From assembly GCF_003031265.1 (NCBI RefSeq), contig NZ_CP019966.1, forward strand, positions 868,001-932,000: 64,000 bases of DNA, written 5' to 3'. The position numbers and the translations under genes were made by a program. Position 1 is the first letter of the stretch, and each line of letters starts with the position of its first letter. The stretch comes from Rhodopseudomonas palustris. Lineage in GTDB: Bacteria; Pseudomonadota; Alphaproteobacteria; Rhizobiales; Xanthobacteraceae. The notes beneath the pieces are model-generated. The model saw nothing but the letters and a program-made list of their open reading frames with translations, was not told where the DNA came from and ran no database searches. This document shows, one piece after another, positions 39,970 through 49,410 of this stretch.

Positions 39970-40928
39970 GTCGGGCTCAATTCGCGCAGCGTGAACAGTT
40001 CGGCGGGGCGGATGCCGAGTTCGATCGCGAACCGCACGCCGACCGCCAGCACCAGCAGGCCGAGCAGCAGGCGGAGCTGTTCGCCGCGGATGCGCTGGCC
40101 GGCCCGGGCGCCGAACTGCGCGCCGGTGACGCCGCCGATCATTAGGATCAGCGCCAGCACCGCATCGACGAGGTGGCTGGTGGCGGCATGCAGCACGGTG
40201 GCGATCAGCATTGTCACCAGGGTCAGCACCATCGAGGTGCCGACGACGGTGCTGGTCGGCACCCGCAGCAGATAGATCAGCATCGGCACCAGGATGAAGC
40301 CGCCGCCGACGCCCATCACCGCGCCGATGAAGCCGATCAGCACGCCGATCGCAACTACCGGCAGCACCGACAGATAAATTTTGGAGCGCTTGAACCGGAC
40401 CTTGAACGGCAGCGCATACAGCCAGTTGCGGTTGCCGGAGCGGCCTGCCAGCGGCACCTCACCGCGGCTGGAGCGTCGGATCGCGCGGATGCCTTCGTAC
40501 ACCATCAGACCGCCGACCGAGGTCAGCAGCACCACGTAGGACACCGCGATCACCAGGTCGAGCTGACCGACCGAGCGCATCAGTACGAAGAACCAGACGC
40601 CAAGCCCTGTACCGGCAACGCCGCCGCATAACAGCACGAACGCGAGGAGTGGATCGATTGCGCGGCGTCGCCAGTACGACAACGCGCCGGAAAATGAGGA
40701 GGCCGCCATGTGGCTGGTCACCGAGGCGACTGCGACGGCGGGCGAGATGCCGATGAAGATCAGCAGCGGCGTCATCAGGAAGCCGCCGCCGACGCCGAAC
40801 ATCCCCGACACGAAACCGACCGCGGCGCCCATCGCCAGCACGAGCAGGACGTTGACCGGGAGATCGGCGATCGGGAGATAGAGCTGCACGCGCGGTTCGC
40901 TTCGGAGTTCTCGCTGTGACGACAGCAT
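39966..40928 (-). CDS. TauE/SafE (TSUP) family anion exporter
   Basis: An inner-membrane transporter of about 320 aa with eight or so helices in two repeats. Each repeat opens with the glycine-rich signature: GFVSGMFGVGGGFLMTPLLI and GFIGAVMGVGGGFILVPMLI. TSUP proteins move sulfite, sulfonates, thiosulfate or related anions. A TIGR02186 partner follows in the same operon. Start choice: ATG at 40926-40928 (MLSSQRELRS); GTG at 40887-40889 (VQLYLPIADLPVNVL) is an equally good candidate, and TTG at 40976 is unlikely. Confidence 0.87.
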   Translation of the reverse strand: MLSSQRELRSEPRVQLYLPIADLPVNVLLVLAMGAAVGFVSGMFGVGGGFLMTPLLIFIGISPAVAVASVTSHMAASSFSGALSYWRRRAIDPLLAFVLLCGGVAGTGLGVWFFVLMRSVGQLDLVIAVSYVVLLTSVGGLMVYEGIRAIRRSSRGEVPLAGRSGNRNWLYALPFKVRFKRSKIYLSVLPVVAIGVLIGFIGAVMGVGGGFILVPMLIYLLRVPTSTVVGTSMVLTLVTMLIATVLHAATSHLVDAVLALILMIGGVTGAQFGARAGQRIRGEQLRLLLGLLVLAVGVRFAIELGIRPAELFTLRELSPT

Positions 40929-41162
40929 CCCCGGCTCAACGGCTGACGCTTCGCCCCGGAGATGTTCTTGATTCAATGATCTGGCAACACATCAGACCCG
41001 CTCAGCCGGACCGGCATGGCGGACTTCGCGCCAGATCGCGGTCCATCTGAACCGCTGTCCTTGCATAACCGAAATTAGTTCACGCCGGGATTACAGAATC
41101 GGTCGCAACCGAGTTTTTTAAGCCCGGTAGCGGCGATCTCGTCCACCTGATGGACGCTGGCG

Positions 41163-44100
41163 TTAGCGAGCCGCGCGCTTGGCCGCAGCGGCCGGCTGCC
41201 CGTCCCAGCCGCCGGCTGGCGCCGCCACCTTGACGGCGGCGTCGGGCTGCGGTTCGGCCGTGAAGGTCTGGATCGCGAGCTTGGCGGCCGCCAGCGACTG
41301 CGGGTCGAGGCGCTTGGCGACATCTTCGCGCTTGCGGCCCGCGTCTTCGTCGCCCTGAGCGGCGGCGAGAGAGAACCACTTGTACGATTCCGCGAGGTTC
41401 TGATCGACGCCGATGCCGCGGGCATACAGGATGCCGAGGTTGAACTGGCTGTCGGCAACGCCGCGCTCGGCAGCCTTGCGGAACCAGGCCGCAGCGGTCT
41501 TGTAGTTCGCGCCCTTGCTGCCGCCGTCGGCGTACAGCACGGCCAGATTGTGCATCGCCTTGGCGTTCCCGCGATCGGCCGCGGTCGAATACAGCTTCCG
41601 CGCGACGTCGAGGTCGCGCTTCACGCCGAGGCCCTTTTCATACAGCGTGCCGATGCGGAAGATCGCCGGCGTCACGCCGGCATCCGCTGCGCGCTGATAC
41701 CATTTGGCGGCTTCGTCGTAGTTCACCGGCACGCCCTTGCCTTCGGCGTAACGGGTCGCGACTTCGTAAGCGGCGGCGGCATCGCCCTTGAGCGCCAGGG
41801 TACGCAGCGTCGCACCGCCAATGGTGTCAGGCAGCCGCTCGGCGGACGGAATCGCGACGGTGCCGAACTTCTCCGGCGCCGCGCTCGGCTGCGACGGGAT
41901 CGTGCCGGTGATGTCGCTGGACGCGGCAGGCTCGGTCTGCTGCGCCGCCGGCGGCGTGTACAGCGACTGACGCTCGACCGGAGTCGGCGAAATCATCGAC
42001 GGCGGCGGAGCGACCGGCGCGACAGACGGCGGCGCGGCGGGCTCGGTCGGATCGGATTGCCGCTCGTCCGCAGGTAGGCGCTGTTTTTCCGGTGCCGGGC
42101 TGGGCTTTGGCGCAGTGACGCTGGCGACCGGCGGCGTTTCACCGCTGTCGAACAGTTTCATTGCCATCTGGAAGCTGGACAGCACGATCACGACGACGCT
42201 GGCGCCGACCAGCAGCGACTTGATCTTGGAGCCGAGCGGCGAGCCCGGGGTGCCGCCGTCCGGATCGGGCTTGTCGCCATCGGTCTTCGGCTTGCCGGGC
42301 TTGGCCTTGCCGGCGCTGGCGGACGCTGCCGCCTGCGCGGCGCGGCGCGCGGCAGCGATAAAGCTGGTGGCGTTGGCCGGCTCCGGCTGCGCCGGCGCGA
42401 TCTCGCCCAGCGCGCTTTCAGAAGCGGCGATCCGTTCCGACGGCGAAGCGACCCGGGCCGGCGGCTTGGTGCCGGGCTCGAGCGGATGGTCCGGCGGCAG
42501 TGTGGCTTCCCGGCGCGCGGGCGGCGGCACAGCAACGACCGGCTCGATCTTCTGCGGCTGGTGCGGGCCCGCGGCGGACTCGTGGATGTCGTGGAACGCG
42601 CGCGGCCCACGCGGCTCGGGCGCCGGGGCCGATGGCTCGGCGGCGGGTTTGGCGGCGGCGAATTCGCGCGGCGCGGCAGCGAACGCCTCGACGGCCGGAT
42701 TGGCCATCTCGGGCTGAGGCTGCGGCGGAACAGGCGTGGCCGCGGGAGCAACCGGGGCCGGCGCGATCGGCGCGGCGGCCAGGAAAGCGGGCTTCGCCGG
42801 TTCGGGTGCCGGGGGCGGGGCGGGTGGCGGTGCCAGCGGAGGCGTCGCCCGCGCGGTGCGAAGATCGCCTTCGATCATCGCCAGCCGGTCGACGACATGG
42901 CCGAGGGTGTTGTGCACCGCCTCGAGCGAATCCTGAGTGTGACGATCGGTTTCCGACTGGCTGAAGCGCATGTCGGAGAGTTCGCGCTTGATGGTGTCGA
43001 CGAAGCTCGGGTCGAGCGCCGGCGCCGGTCGGCGATCGAGCTCCGTCAGTACCGCAAATTGCGACTGCTGCCGCTCCAGCATCCGCAGAATGTCGTGCAG
43101 GCCTTCCTCGACCCGTCCGAGATTGGCGCTGCCGCCGCGCTGCTCGGTCGCGGCTTCCATCCGCTCCAGCAGATGTGTAACGCGCTGTTCCAGATGCGCG
43201 AACGCCGACTGATTGTCGTTGCCGATCGGCAGATGATCGATCCGTTCCGACAGCGCCCGCACGGCGCTTTCGAGCTGCTCGGTGGATTCGCTCGGGGCAG
43301 GGCGCTCGCGGCTTTCCAGCGCCGCGGTCAGCGCGGAGATGCGCTGCTCCAGGGCGGCGAACGAGATGCTGTGGTTGTCGGCCAGCGCCAGCTGTTCGAT
43401 CTTCTCGCCGAGCGCGTGGACGTTGGCGCTGAGCTGCCCCAGCGCTTCATTCGAGGCGACGTTGGAGACGATGCCGCGCAGCGCGCCGATGGCGTTCTCG
43501 AGCTGCTGGACCGTGCCCGGATCGTCGCTGTTGCGGACGATCATGTCGATCTTGCCGCCGAGATTGCGGATCGCTTCGTCGAAGCCGGCGAGCTGTTCGG
43601 CCGGCGTCAGCGAGCGCAACGCGGTGTAGATCTCGCCGAGCGCGCGTTCGATGCCGGCAATCACTTCACTGTCGCTGCCGTTGGCCCGGCTTTCATCGAG
43701 CCGCTGCGCCAGCGAGCGGATCTCGCCTTCCAGCGTTTCGATCGCCTTGCGTGGCATCGCTTCGGTGATGGTCTGGCGGATCTCGGCGAGGTCAGCACGG
43801 AACGCGGCGATCGATTGTTCGACCTTGTCGGAGCGCTGCAGCGCGTCGATCTGGCTGGTGATCTTGTGGAGCTGCTTCTCCAGGCTGGTGAAATCCGGCC
43901 CGGCCAGCGGATTCGGGGGGGCCATCGCGGGTGCGATCGGCGGCGCAAACGACGCCGGCTGCCGCGGCATCCGGCCGATGCTGGCATCGAGTTCGCTCTG
44001 CCGCGCGGCGATTTCGGCAATCGCTTTGTCGAGCGCGTTCGGGTCGAGTGTGGGGGAGGGGTAGACTTGCTCGGCGGCGCGTTCGACGCGCTCGGTGGGC

Positions 44101-44498
44101 GATTGGGCCGGCACGGCTGCGGCCTCGGCCGGCCGAGCTGCCGCGGGCTTCGGCTCGGTAATCCGCGCCAGGCGGGCGTCGAGCCGGGAAATCGCGTCGT
44201 TCAGCTGCCGCGCGACCGGCGGCTCACTGCGCGCCGGCGTGCGGGAAATATGGTCGATCTGGCGGGCGATGGCGTCGAGCCGCTGATGGATTTCAGCGAC
44301 TTCGGTAGCGCTGCGCTCGGGCATTGCCGGGCGGCCGGGCATGCGCGGTTGTTCGGTGGCCGGCTGCTGCGGGGCAGCCTCGCCGAGCTGAGCATTGATC
44401 CAGTCGGTGAGCGACAGCCCGGCGCGCTTTGCGGCGGCCTCGGCCTTCTCGCGCACTGACGGCTCGATCTCCTCGACACTCCACGACACGCGATTCAT
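41163..44498 (-). CDS. PodJ-like polar localisation protein with coiled coils and Sel1 repeats
   Basis: A 1111-aa bitopic membrane protein. The N-terminal MNRVSWSVEEIEPSVREKAE region is followed by long coiled-coil segments (about 60-115, 150-180, 200-545). A Pro/Ala-rich linker (550-755) and one transmembrane helix (760-778, SLLVGASVVVIVLSSFQMA) come next. A periplasmic Pro-rich stretch leads to about four Sel1/TPR-like repeats (898-1050; AAYEVATRYAEGKGVPVNYDEAAKWYQRAA, broken here by counting). This architecture is that of PodJ and related polarity or envelope proteins of alphaproteobacteria. It probably marks a cell pole or division site. Start: ATG at 44496-44498. Confidence 0.85.
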   Translation of the reverse strand: MNRVSWSVEEIEPSVREKAEAAAKRAGLSLTDWINAQLGEAAPQQPATEQPRMPGRPAMPERSATEVAEIHQRLDAIARQIDHISRTPARSEPPVARQLNDAISRLDARLARITEPKPAAARPAEAAAVPAQSPTERVERAAEQVYPSPTLDPNALDKAIAEIAARQSELDASIGRMPRQPASFAPPIAPAMAPPNPLAGPDFTSLEKQLHKITSQIDALQRSDKVEQSIAAFRADLAEIRQTITEAMPRKAIETLEGEIRSLAQRLDESRANGSDSEVIAGIERALGEIYTALRSLTPAEQLAGFDEAIRNLGGKIDMIVRNSDDPGTVQQLENAIGALRGIVSNVASNEALGQLSANVHALGEKIEQLALADNHSISFAALEQRISALTAALESRERPAPSESTEQLESAVRALSERIDHLPIGNDNQSAFAHLEQRVTHLLERMEAATEQRGGSANLGRVEEGLHDILRMLERQQSQFAVLTELDRRPAPALDPSFVDTIKRELSDMRFSQSETDRHTQDSLEAVHNTLGHVVDRLAMIEGDLRTARATPPLAPPPAPPPAPEPAKPAFLAAAPIAPAPVAPAATPVPPQPQPEMANPAVEAFAAAPREFAAAKPAAEPSAPAPEPRGPRAFHDIHESAAGPHQPQKIEPVVAVPPPARREATLPPDHPLEPGTKPPARVASPSERIAASESALGEIAPAQPEPANATSFIAAARRAAQAAASASAGKAKPGKPKTDGDKPDPDGGTPGSPLGSKIKSLLVGASVVVIVLSSFQMAMKLFDSGETPPVASVTAPKPSPAPEKQRLPADERQSDPTEPAAPPSVAPVAPPPSMISPTPVERQSLYTPPAAQQTEPAASSDITGTIPSQPSAAPEKFGTVAIPSAERLPDTIGGATLRTLALKGDAAAAYEVATRYAEGKGVPVNYDEAAKWYQRAADAGVTPAIFRIGTLYEKGLGVKRDLDVARKLYSTAADRGNAKAMHNLAVLYADGGSKGANYKTAAAWFRKAAERGVADSQFNLGILYARGIGVDQNLAESYKWFSLAAAQGDEDAGRKREDVAKRLDPQSLAAAKLAIQTFTAEPQPDAAVKVAAPAGGWDGQPAAAAKRAAR

Positions 44499-44752
44499 GC
44501 TCTTGTCCGCACCCAAGCCGGCCCCAGCCGCGCCCCGCACACCTCCGCGTCGTGCTCAAGCGAACATCGACACGACGCGGGAGTCTGCCTCTGGATCGAC
44601 TTTTTCCCGTTAGGGTAAATACCGAGTTAAGGATCAGCGCGGACGGCGGTGAAACTTAACGATCGAGGCAGATAGCTTGGTTTTGCAGCTATTTTGCCGC
44701 GCTTTCAGCGAGGCGGGAGCGGCTCGGGAGGCTGTCCGTTACCGCCGGCGCG

Positions 44753-45310
44753 CTAACCGCCCGCGCGGGTGAACAGCGCGCTGAGGTCGTCGATGTCGGA
44801 TTCCGTCACGGCGTTGAGCGCCGGATTCATCACCGCGGTCTGGCCGATATAGGCCCAGTATAGGAACTCGGCCCGCGGCCGGGCATGGCGGCTCTCGACG
44901 CCGGATTCGATCATCAGCTTGGACAGGTATTCGACTCGCCTCGCGTCGACCGCGGCGACCATCTCGGCGGCGGCCGGATCGGTCGCGGCGAGCTCGCGGA
45001 TGGCGCGGTCCAGGCTGCGGTCCTCGTTGAAGGCGAGCTTCATCAGATGTGTCAGCCGTGCGGGGCCGATGATCGCCGCATCGATCTCGCGAAACACCTG
45101 CTCGGTAACCCGCTCCTTCCAGAGCTGCAGCAGCTGGGTGCGGAAGTCGGTGGCGTCCTTGAAGTGCCAGTAGAAACTGCCGCGCGACACGTCCAGGCCG
45201 GCGGCCAAATCGCCGACTTTGAGGGCGTTGGCGCCGTGTCGGGCGAGTGTCCGCAGCCCGTGGGCAAGCCAGTCCGCGCGCGTCAGCCGATCTTTGGTAT
45301 CCGAATCCAT
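44753..45310 (-). CDS. TetR-family transcriptional regulator
   Basis: A 185-aa repressor. The N-terminal helix-turn-helix (about 12-55) includes ALKVGDLAAGLDVSRGSFYWHFKD. The C-terminal helical domain binds an unknown ligand. A perfect 14-bp palindrome lies 10 bases upstream of the start codon, suggesting autorepression. A frame from GTG at 45325 would begin inside that palindrome and is rejected. It is divergent from the SnoaL-like gene and the beta-oxidation genes, which are plausible targets. Confidence 0.9.
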   Translation of the reverse strand: MDSDTKDRLTRADWLAHGLRTLARHGANALKVGDLAAGLDVSRGSFYWHFKDATDFRTQLLQLWKERVTEQVFREIDAAIIGPARLTHLMKLAFNEDRSLDRAIRELAATDPAAAEMVAAVDARRVEYLSKLMIESGVESRHARPRAEFLYWAYIGQTAVMNPALNAVTESDIDDLSALFTRAGG

Positions 45311-45642
45311 GCCGGCACCATACACGCGTGTATTGACACGGCCAAGCCGCGCCGTTAGATGCCATTCAGAGGTGTATGGAGATGATCTGGCAGGCTGGTA
45401 CGTTGCGGCCGCTGGAAATCATCACATCGGAGGAGCGCTCGTGCACGCCATGTTGGTCCAGCGGCCGATGGTCGACCTGTCCCGAGCCGCCATCCCGGTG
45501 CTTTGCAGAGATTTGGAGACGTGCCGGCGCCCGAACGCGCCGCGGCGTCATCGCGCTTGATGTCGCGACCGATGATGGTCGAACATCCGCCCCGCCTTGC
45601 GTCTTCGCCACAATTCTATCTCGCTGATCCGGAGAACTGCCG
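45311..45642. other. Intergenic region between TetR and SnoaL-like genes
   Basis: This 332-base divergent region contains the TetR palindrome at its left edge. Small open frames here have no recognisable domain. A GGAGA ribosome site for the SnoaL-like gene ends the stretch. Confidence 0.5.
45320..45333. promoter_or_regulatory. Candidate TetR operator
   Basis: The perfect palindrome ATACACGCGTGTAT lies 10 bases upstream of the TetR ATG. It is AT-flanked and symmetric, as expected for a TetR dimer. A partial GGTGTATGG occurs 35 bases further upstream. Confidence 0.65.
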
Positions 45643-46029
45643 ATGGCCTTGAACGGGCTCGACACCTGGTATGCCTTCATGAAGTCCCACGACTCAGATG
45701 CGCTGTGGGATCTGCTGCATCCGGACGCGGTGTTCGAAAGCCCGGTGGTTCACACCCCGCAGGTCGGGCGCGACATCGTGTTCAAGTACCTCAAGGGTGC
45801 CGAAAAGGTGCTCGGCGGCCCGGGCTTCACCTATGTGGGCGAATGGCGCAGCGATAACAGTGCGGTGCTCGAATTCGAGAACGTGATCGAAGGCATCAAG
45901 ATCAACGGCGTCGACATCATCACCTTCGCCGACGACGGACGTATTACCCACTTCAAGGTCATGGTAAGACCCCTGAAAGCGATCAACCTGCTGCATCGCT
46001 TGATGGGAGAACAGCTGGCGCAGCAATAA
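45643..46029 (+). CDS. SnoaL/NTF2-like protein
   Basis: A 128-aa cone-shaped alpha+beta fold protein. It starts MALNGLDTWYAFMKSHDSDA and includes WDLLHPDAVFESPVV and the strand pattern VLEFENVIEGIKINGVDIITF, then GRITHFKVMVRPLKAI. The pattern is typical of nuclear-transport-factor-2/SnoaL proteins that bind small hydrophobic molecules, sometimes with isomerase or hydrolase activity. The ligand is unknown. It precedes an acyl-CoA dehydrogenase gene by 93 bases, so a role with acyl-CoA or related metabolites is possible. Confidence 0.83.
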   Translation: MALNGLDTWYAFMKSHDSDALWDLLHPDAVFESPVVHTPQVGRDIVFKYLKGAEKVLGGPGFTYVGEWRSDNSAVLEFENVIEGIKINGVDIITFADDGRITHFKVMVRPLKAINLLHRLMGEQLAQQ

Positions 46030-46122
46030 GCGCGCCGGCGACTGGTCGAATTCATCTCGCCGTCGCCTGAAGTTGTTTCAGGCGGCGCACACTTCACACC
46101 TGATCCCGATCGAGAGAACCGC

Positions 46123-47913
46123 ATGACGATCTACAAGGCCCCGGTTGAAGAAGTCGGCTTCCTGCTCAACGACGTTTTTCAGTTCGACCGCTACAACAAC
46201 CTGCCCGGGTTCGCCGATGCTGCGGCCGACGTGCGCGACGCGATCATCAACGAGGCGGCGCGGCTGAGCGAGGAAGTGCTGCATCCGCTCAATGCGGTCG
46301 GCGATCACGAAGGCTGCACCCGTCACGACGACGGCAGCGTCACCACGCCGAAGGGCTTCAAGGACGCTTACAAGCAGATCGCCGAAGGCGGCTGGATGGG
46401 CCTGTCGTCGCCGGCCGAATATGGCGGCCAAGGGTTGCCGATCACGCTGACCCAGACGGTGCAGGAATTCCTGAACTCCGCCAACATGGCGTTTGCGATG
46501 TACCCGGGCCTGACGATGGGTGCCGCGGCGGCGCTGACGGTGCACGGCTCGCCGGAGCAGAAGCAGACCTATCTGCCCAAGATGGTGTCCGGCGAGTGGA
46601 CCGGTACGATGAACCTCACCGAGCCGCAGTGCGGCACCGATCTCGGCCTGCTGCGGACCAAGGCGGTGAAGCAGGCGGACGGCAGCTACAAGATCACCGG
46701 TACCAAGATCTTCATCTCGGCCGGTGAGCACGATATGGCCGACAACATCATCCATCTGGTGCTGGCGCGGATCGAAGGCGCACCGGCCGGAATCAAGGGC
46801 ATCTCGCTGTTCGTGGTGCCAAAATTCCTGGTCAACCCCGACGGTACCGTCGGCGCCCGCAACGGCGTGATCTGCGGCTCGATCGAACACAAGATGGGCA
46901 TTCACGGCAATGCCACCTGTACCATGAACTACGACGGCGCCACCGGCTGGCTGGTCGGCGAAGAGAACAAGGGCATGCAGGGCATGTTCGTGATGATGAA
47001 CGAGGCTCGCCTCGGCGTCGCGGTGCAGGGCCTGGCGCAGTCGGAAGTCGCCTATCAGAACGCCGTCGAATACGCCCGCGAGCGGCTGCAGGGCCGGGCG
47101 CTGTCGGGGCCGAAGGCGACCGATAAGCCGGCCGATCCGATCATCGTGCATCCCGACATCCGCCGCGCGCTGCTGACGATGCGCGCGTTCAACGAGGCGG
47201 CGCGGGCGCTGGTGCTGTGGACCGCGCTGAAGAGCGACGTCGCGCATCGCTCCAGCGATGCCAAGGAGCGCCAGGTAGCCGACGATCATCTCGGCCTGAT
47301 GACGCCGGTGCTGAAGGGCGTTCTGACCGACGGCGGCTTTGCCAATGCGGTCGCCGCGCAGCAGGTTTATGGCGGCCACGGCTACATTGCCGCCAACGGC
47401 GTCGAGCAGTTCGTCCGCGATGCCCGCATCGCGATGATCTACGAAGGCGCCAACGGCATTCAGGCACTCGATCTGGTCGGTCGCAAGCTGCCGCGTGACG
47501 GCGGCCGCGCCGTGATGGCGTTCTTCGCCGAGGTCGGCGCCTTCGCCAAGGAGCATGGCGGCGACGAGGCGATGAAGCCGTTCGTGGCACCGCTGTCGAC
47601 CTCGCTCGGCCATCTGCAGAAGGCCACCACCTGGTTGATGATGAATGCGATGGCGCAGCCCGATAACGCCGGCGCCGCCGCCACCGACTACATGCACCTC
47701 TTCGGCCTGGTGGCGATGGGCTACATGTGGGCCAAGATGGCCAAGGTGGCGCAAGACAAGATCGCGGCTGAGGGTGCAAAGCCCTTCCTGACCCGCAAGC
47801 TGGTCACCGGCCGGTTCTTCGCCGAGCGGATGCTGCCCGAAACCGCGCTGCGGCTGACCCGGATCGAATCCGGCTGCGCCACGCTGATGGAACTGCCGGC
47901 GGAAGCGTTCTGA
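46123..47913 (+). CDS. Acyl-CoA dehydrogenase with C-terminal extension (DmdC/FadE-like)
   Basis: A 596-aa FAD-dependent acyl-CoA dehydrogenase, longer than the 380-aa core. The core has MNLTEPQCGTDLGLLRTKA (flavin loop), GTKIFISAGEHDM, HKMGIHGNATCTMNYDGA, NEARLGVAVQGL and the catalytic base Glu441 in YEGANGIQALDLVGRKL. The last 130 residues form the extra helical domain seen in 3-methylmercaptopropionyl-CoA dehydrogenase (DmdC) and very-long-chain FadE relatives. It performs the first oxidation step of beta-oxidation. Thiolase and FadB genes follow downstream, separated by a palindromic repeat, so the set may be one regulatory unit. Confidence 0.93.
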   Translation: MTIYKAPVEEVGFLLNDVFQFDRYNNLPGFADAAADVRDAIINEAARLSEEVLHPLNAVGDHEGCTRHDDGSVTTPKGFKDAYKQIAEGGWMGLSSPAEYGGQGLPITLTQTVQEFLNSANMAFAMYPGLTMGAAAALTVHGSPEQKQTYLPKMVSGEWTGTMNLTEPQCGTDLGLLRTKAVKQADGSYKITGTKIFISAGEHDMADNIIHLVLARIEGAPAGIKGISLFVVPKFLVNPDGTVGARNGVICGSIEHKMGIHGNATCTMNYDGATGWLVGEENKGMQGMFVMMNEARLGVAVQGLAQSEVAYQNAVEYARERLQGRALSGPKATDKPADPIIVHPDIRRALLTMRAFNEAARALVLWTALKSDVAHRSSDAKERQVADDHLGLMTPVLKGVLTDGGFANAVAAQQVYGGHGYIAANGVEQFVRDARIAMIYEGANGIQALDLVGRKLPRDGGRAVMAFFAEVGAFAKEHGGDEAMKPFVAPLSTSLGHLQKATTWLMMNAMAQPDNAGAAATDYMHLFGLVAMGYMWAKMAKVAQDKIAAEGAKPFLTRKLVTGRFFAERMLPETALRLTRIESGCATLMELPAEAF

Positions 47914-47933
47914 CGCTTTCGTCAAACCAACGT

Positions 47934-48013
47934 CGTCATTGCGAGCGAAGCGAAGTAGTCCGAGCCGCGCACGAAGTCTGGATTGCTTCGTCGCTACGCT
48001 CCTCGCAATGACG
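47934..48013. repeat. Palindromic intergenic repeat, family A (copy 4)
   Basis: CGTCATTGCGAGCGAAGCGA at the left, TCGCTACGCTCCTCGCAATG to ACG at the right, with inner TCTGGATTGCTTCG. It separates the acyl-CoA dehydrogenase and thiolase genes on the same strand and could attenuate or stabilise a shared transcript. Confidence 0.88.
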
Positions 48014-48078
48014 CCTCGACACGCGATTGTTCAATTCGTCCGGCTCCTGTGAGCCCGGACCGAAACGGGAGAAAACGG

Positions 48079-49287
<1,209 letters not shown>

Positions 49288-49329
49288 GTATTCGATAGCG
49301 CCGCGGGCCGCGCAACGCGCGTCGGCCTG

Positions 49330-49357
49330 CTCCCTCCCCCTTGCGGGGGAGGGGAGA
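49330..49357. repeat. Short family C hairpin between thiolase and fadB
   Basis: The hairpin CTCCCTCCCCC-TTGC-GGGGGAGGGGAG is related to the family C elements at 26272-26295 and 51680-51874. It lies 43 bases after the thiolase stop codon and may tune readthrough into fadB. Confidence 0.8.
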
Positions 49358-49410
49358 AGAACATCAACCGCCGCGCCGCAACGGCTGCTGGCATCGAAGG
49401 AGCTAATCAG

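Noticed and set aside
45376..45627. Small plus-strand gene in the TetR-SnoaL gap
   Set aside because: Cys/Arg/Trp-rich with no similarity to a known small protein and no ribosome site; probably noncoding.
46078..47925. A 615-codon minus-strand frame opposite the acyl-CoA dehydrogenase
   Set aside because: Same mirror pattern, no start context, and the plus-strand gene has all the family motifs.
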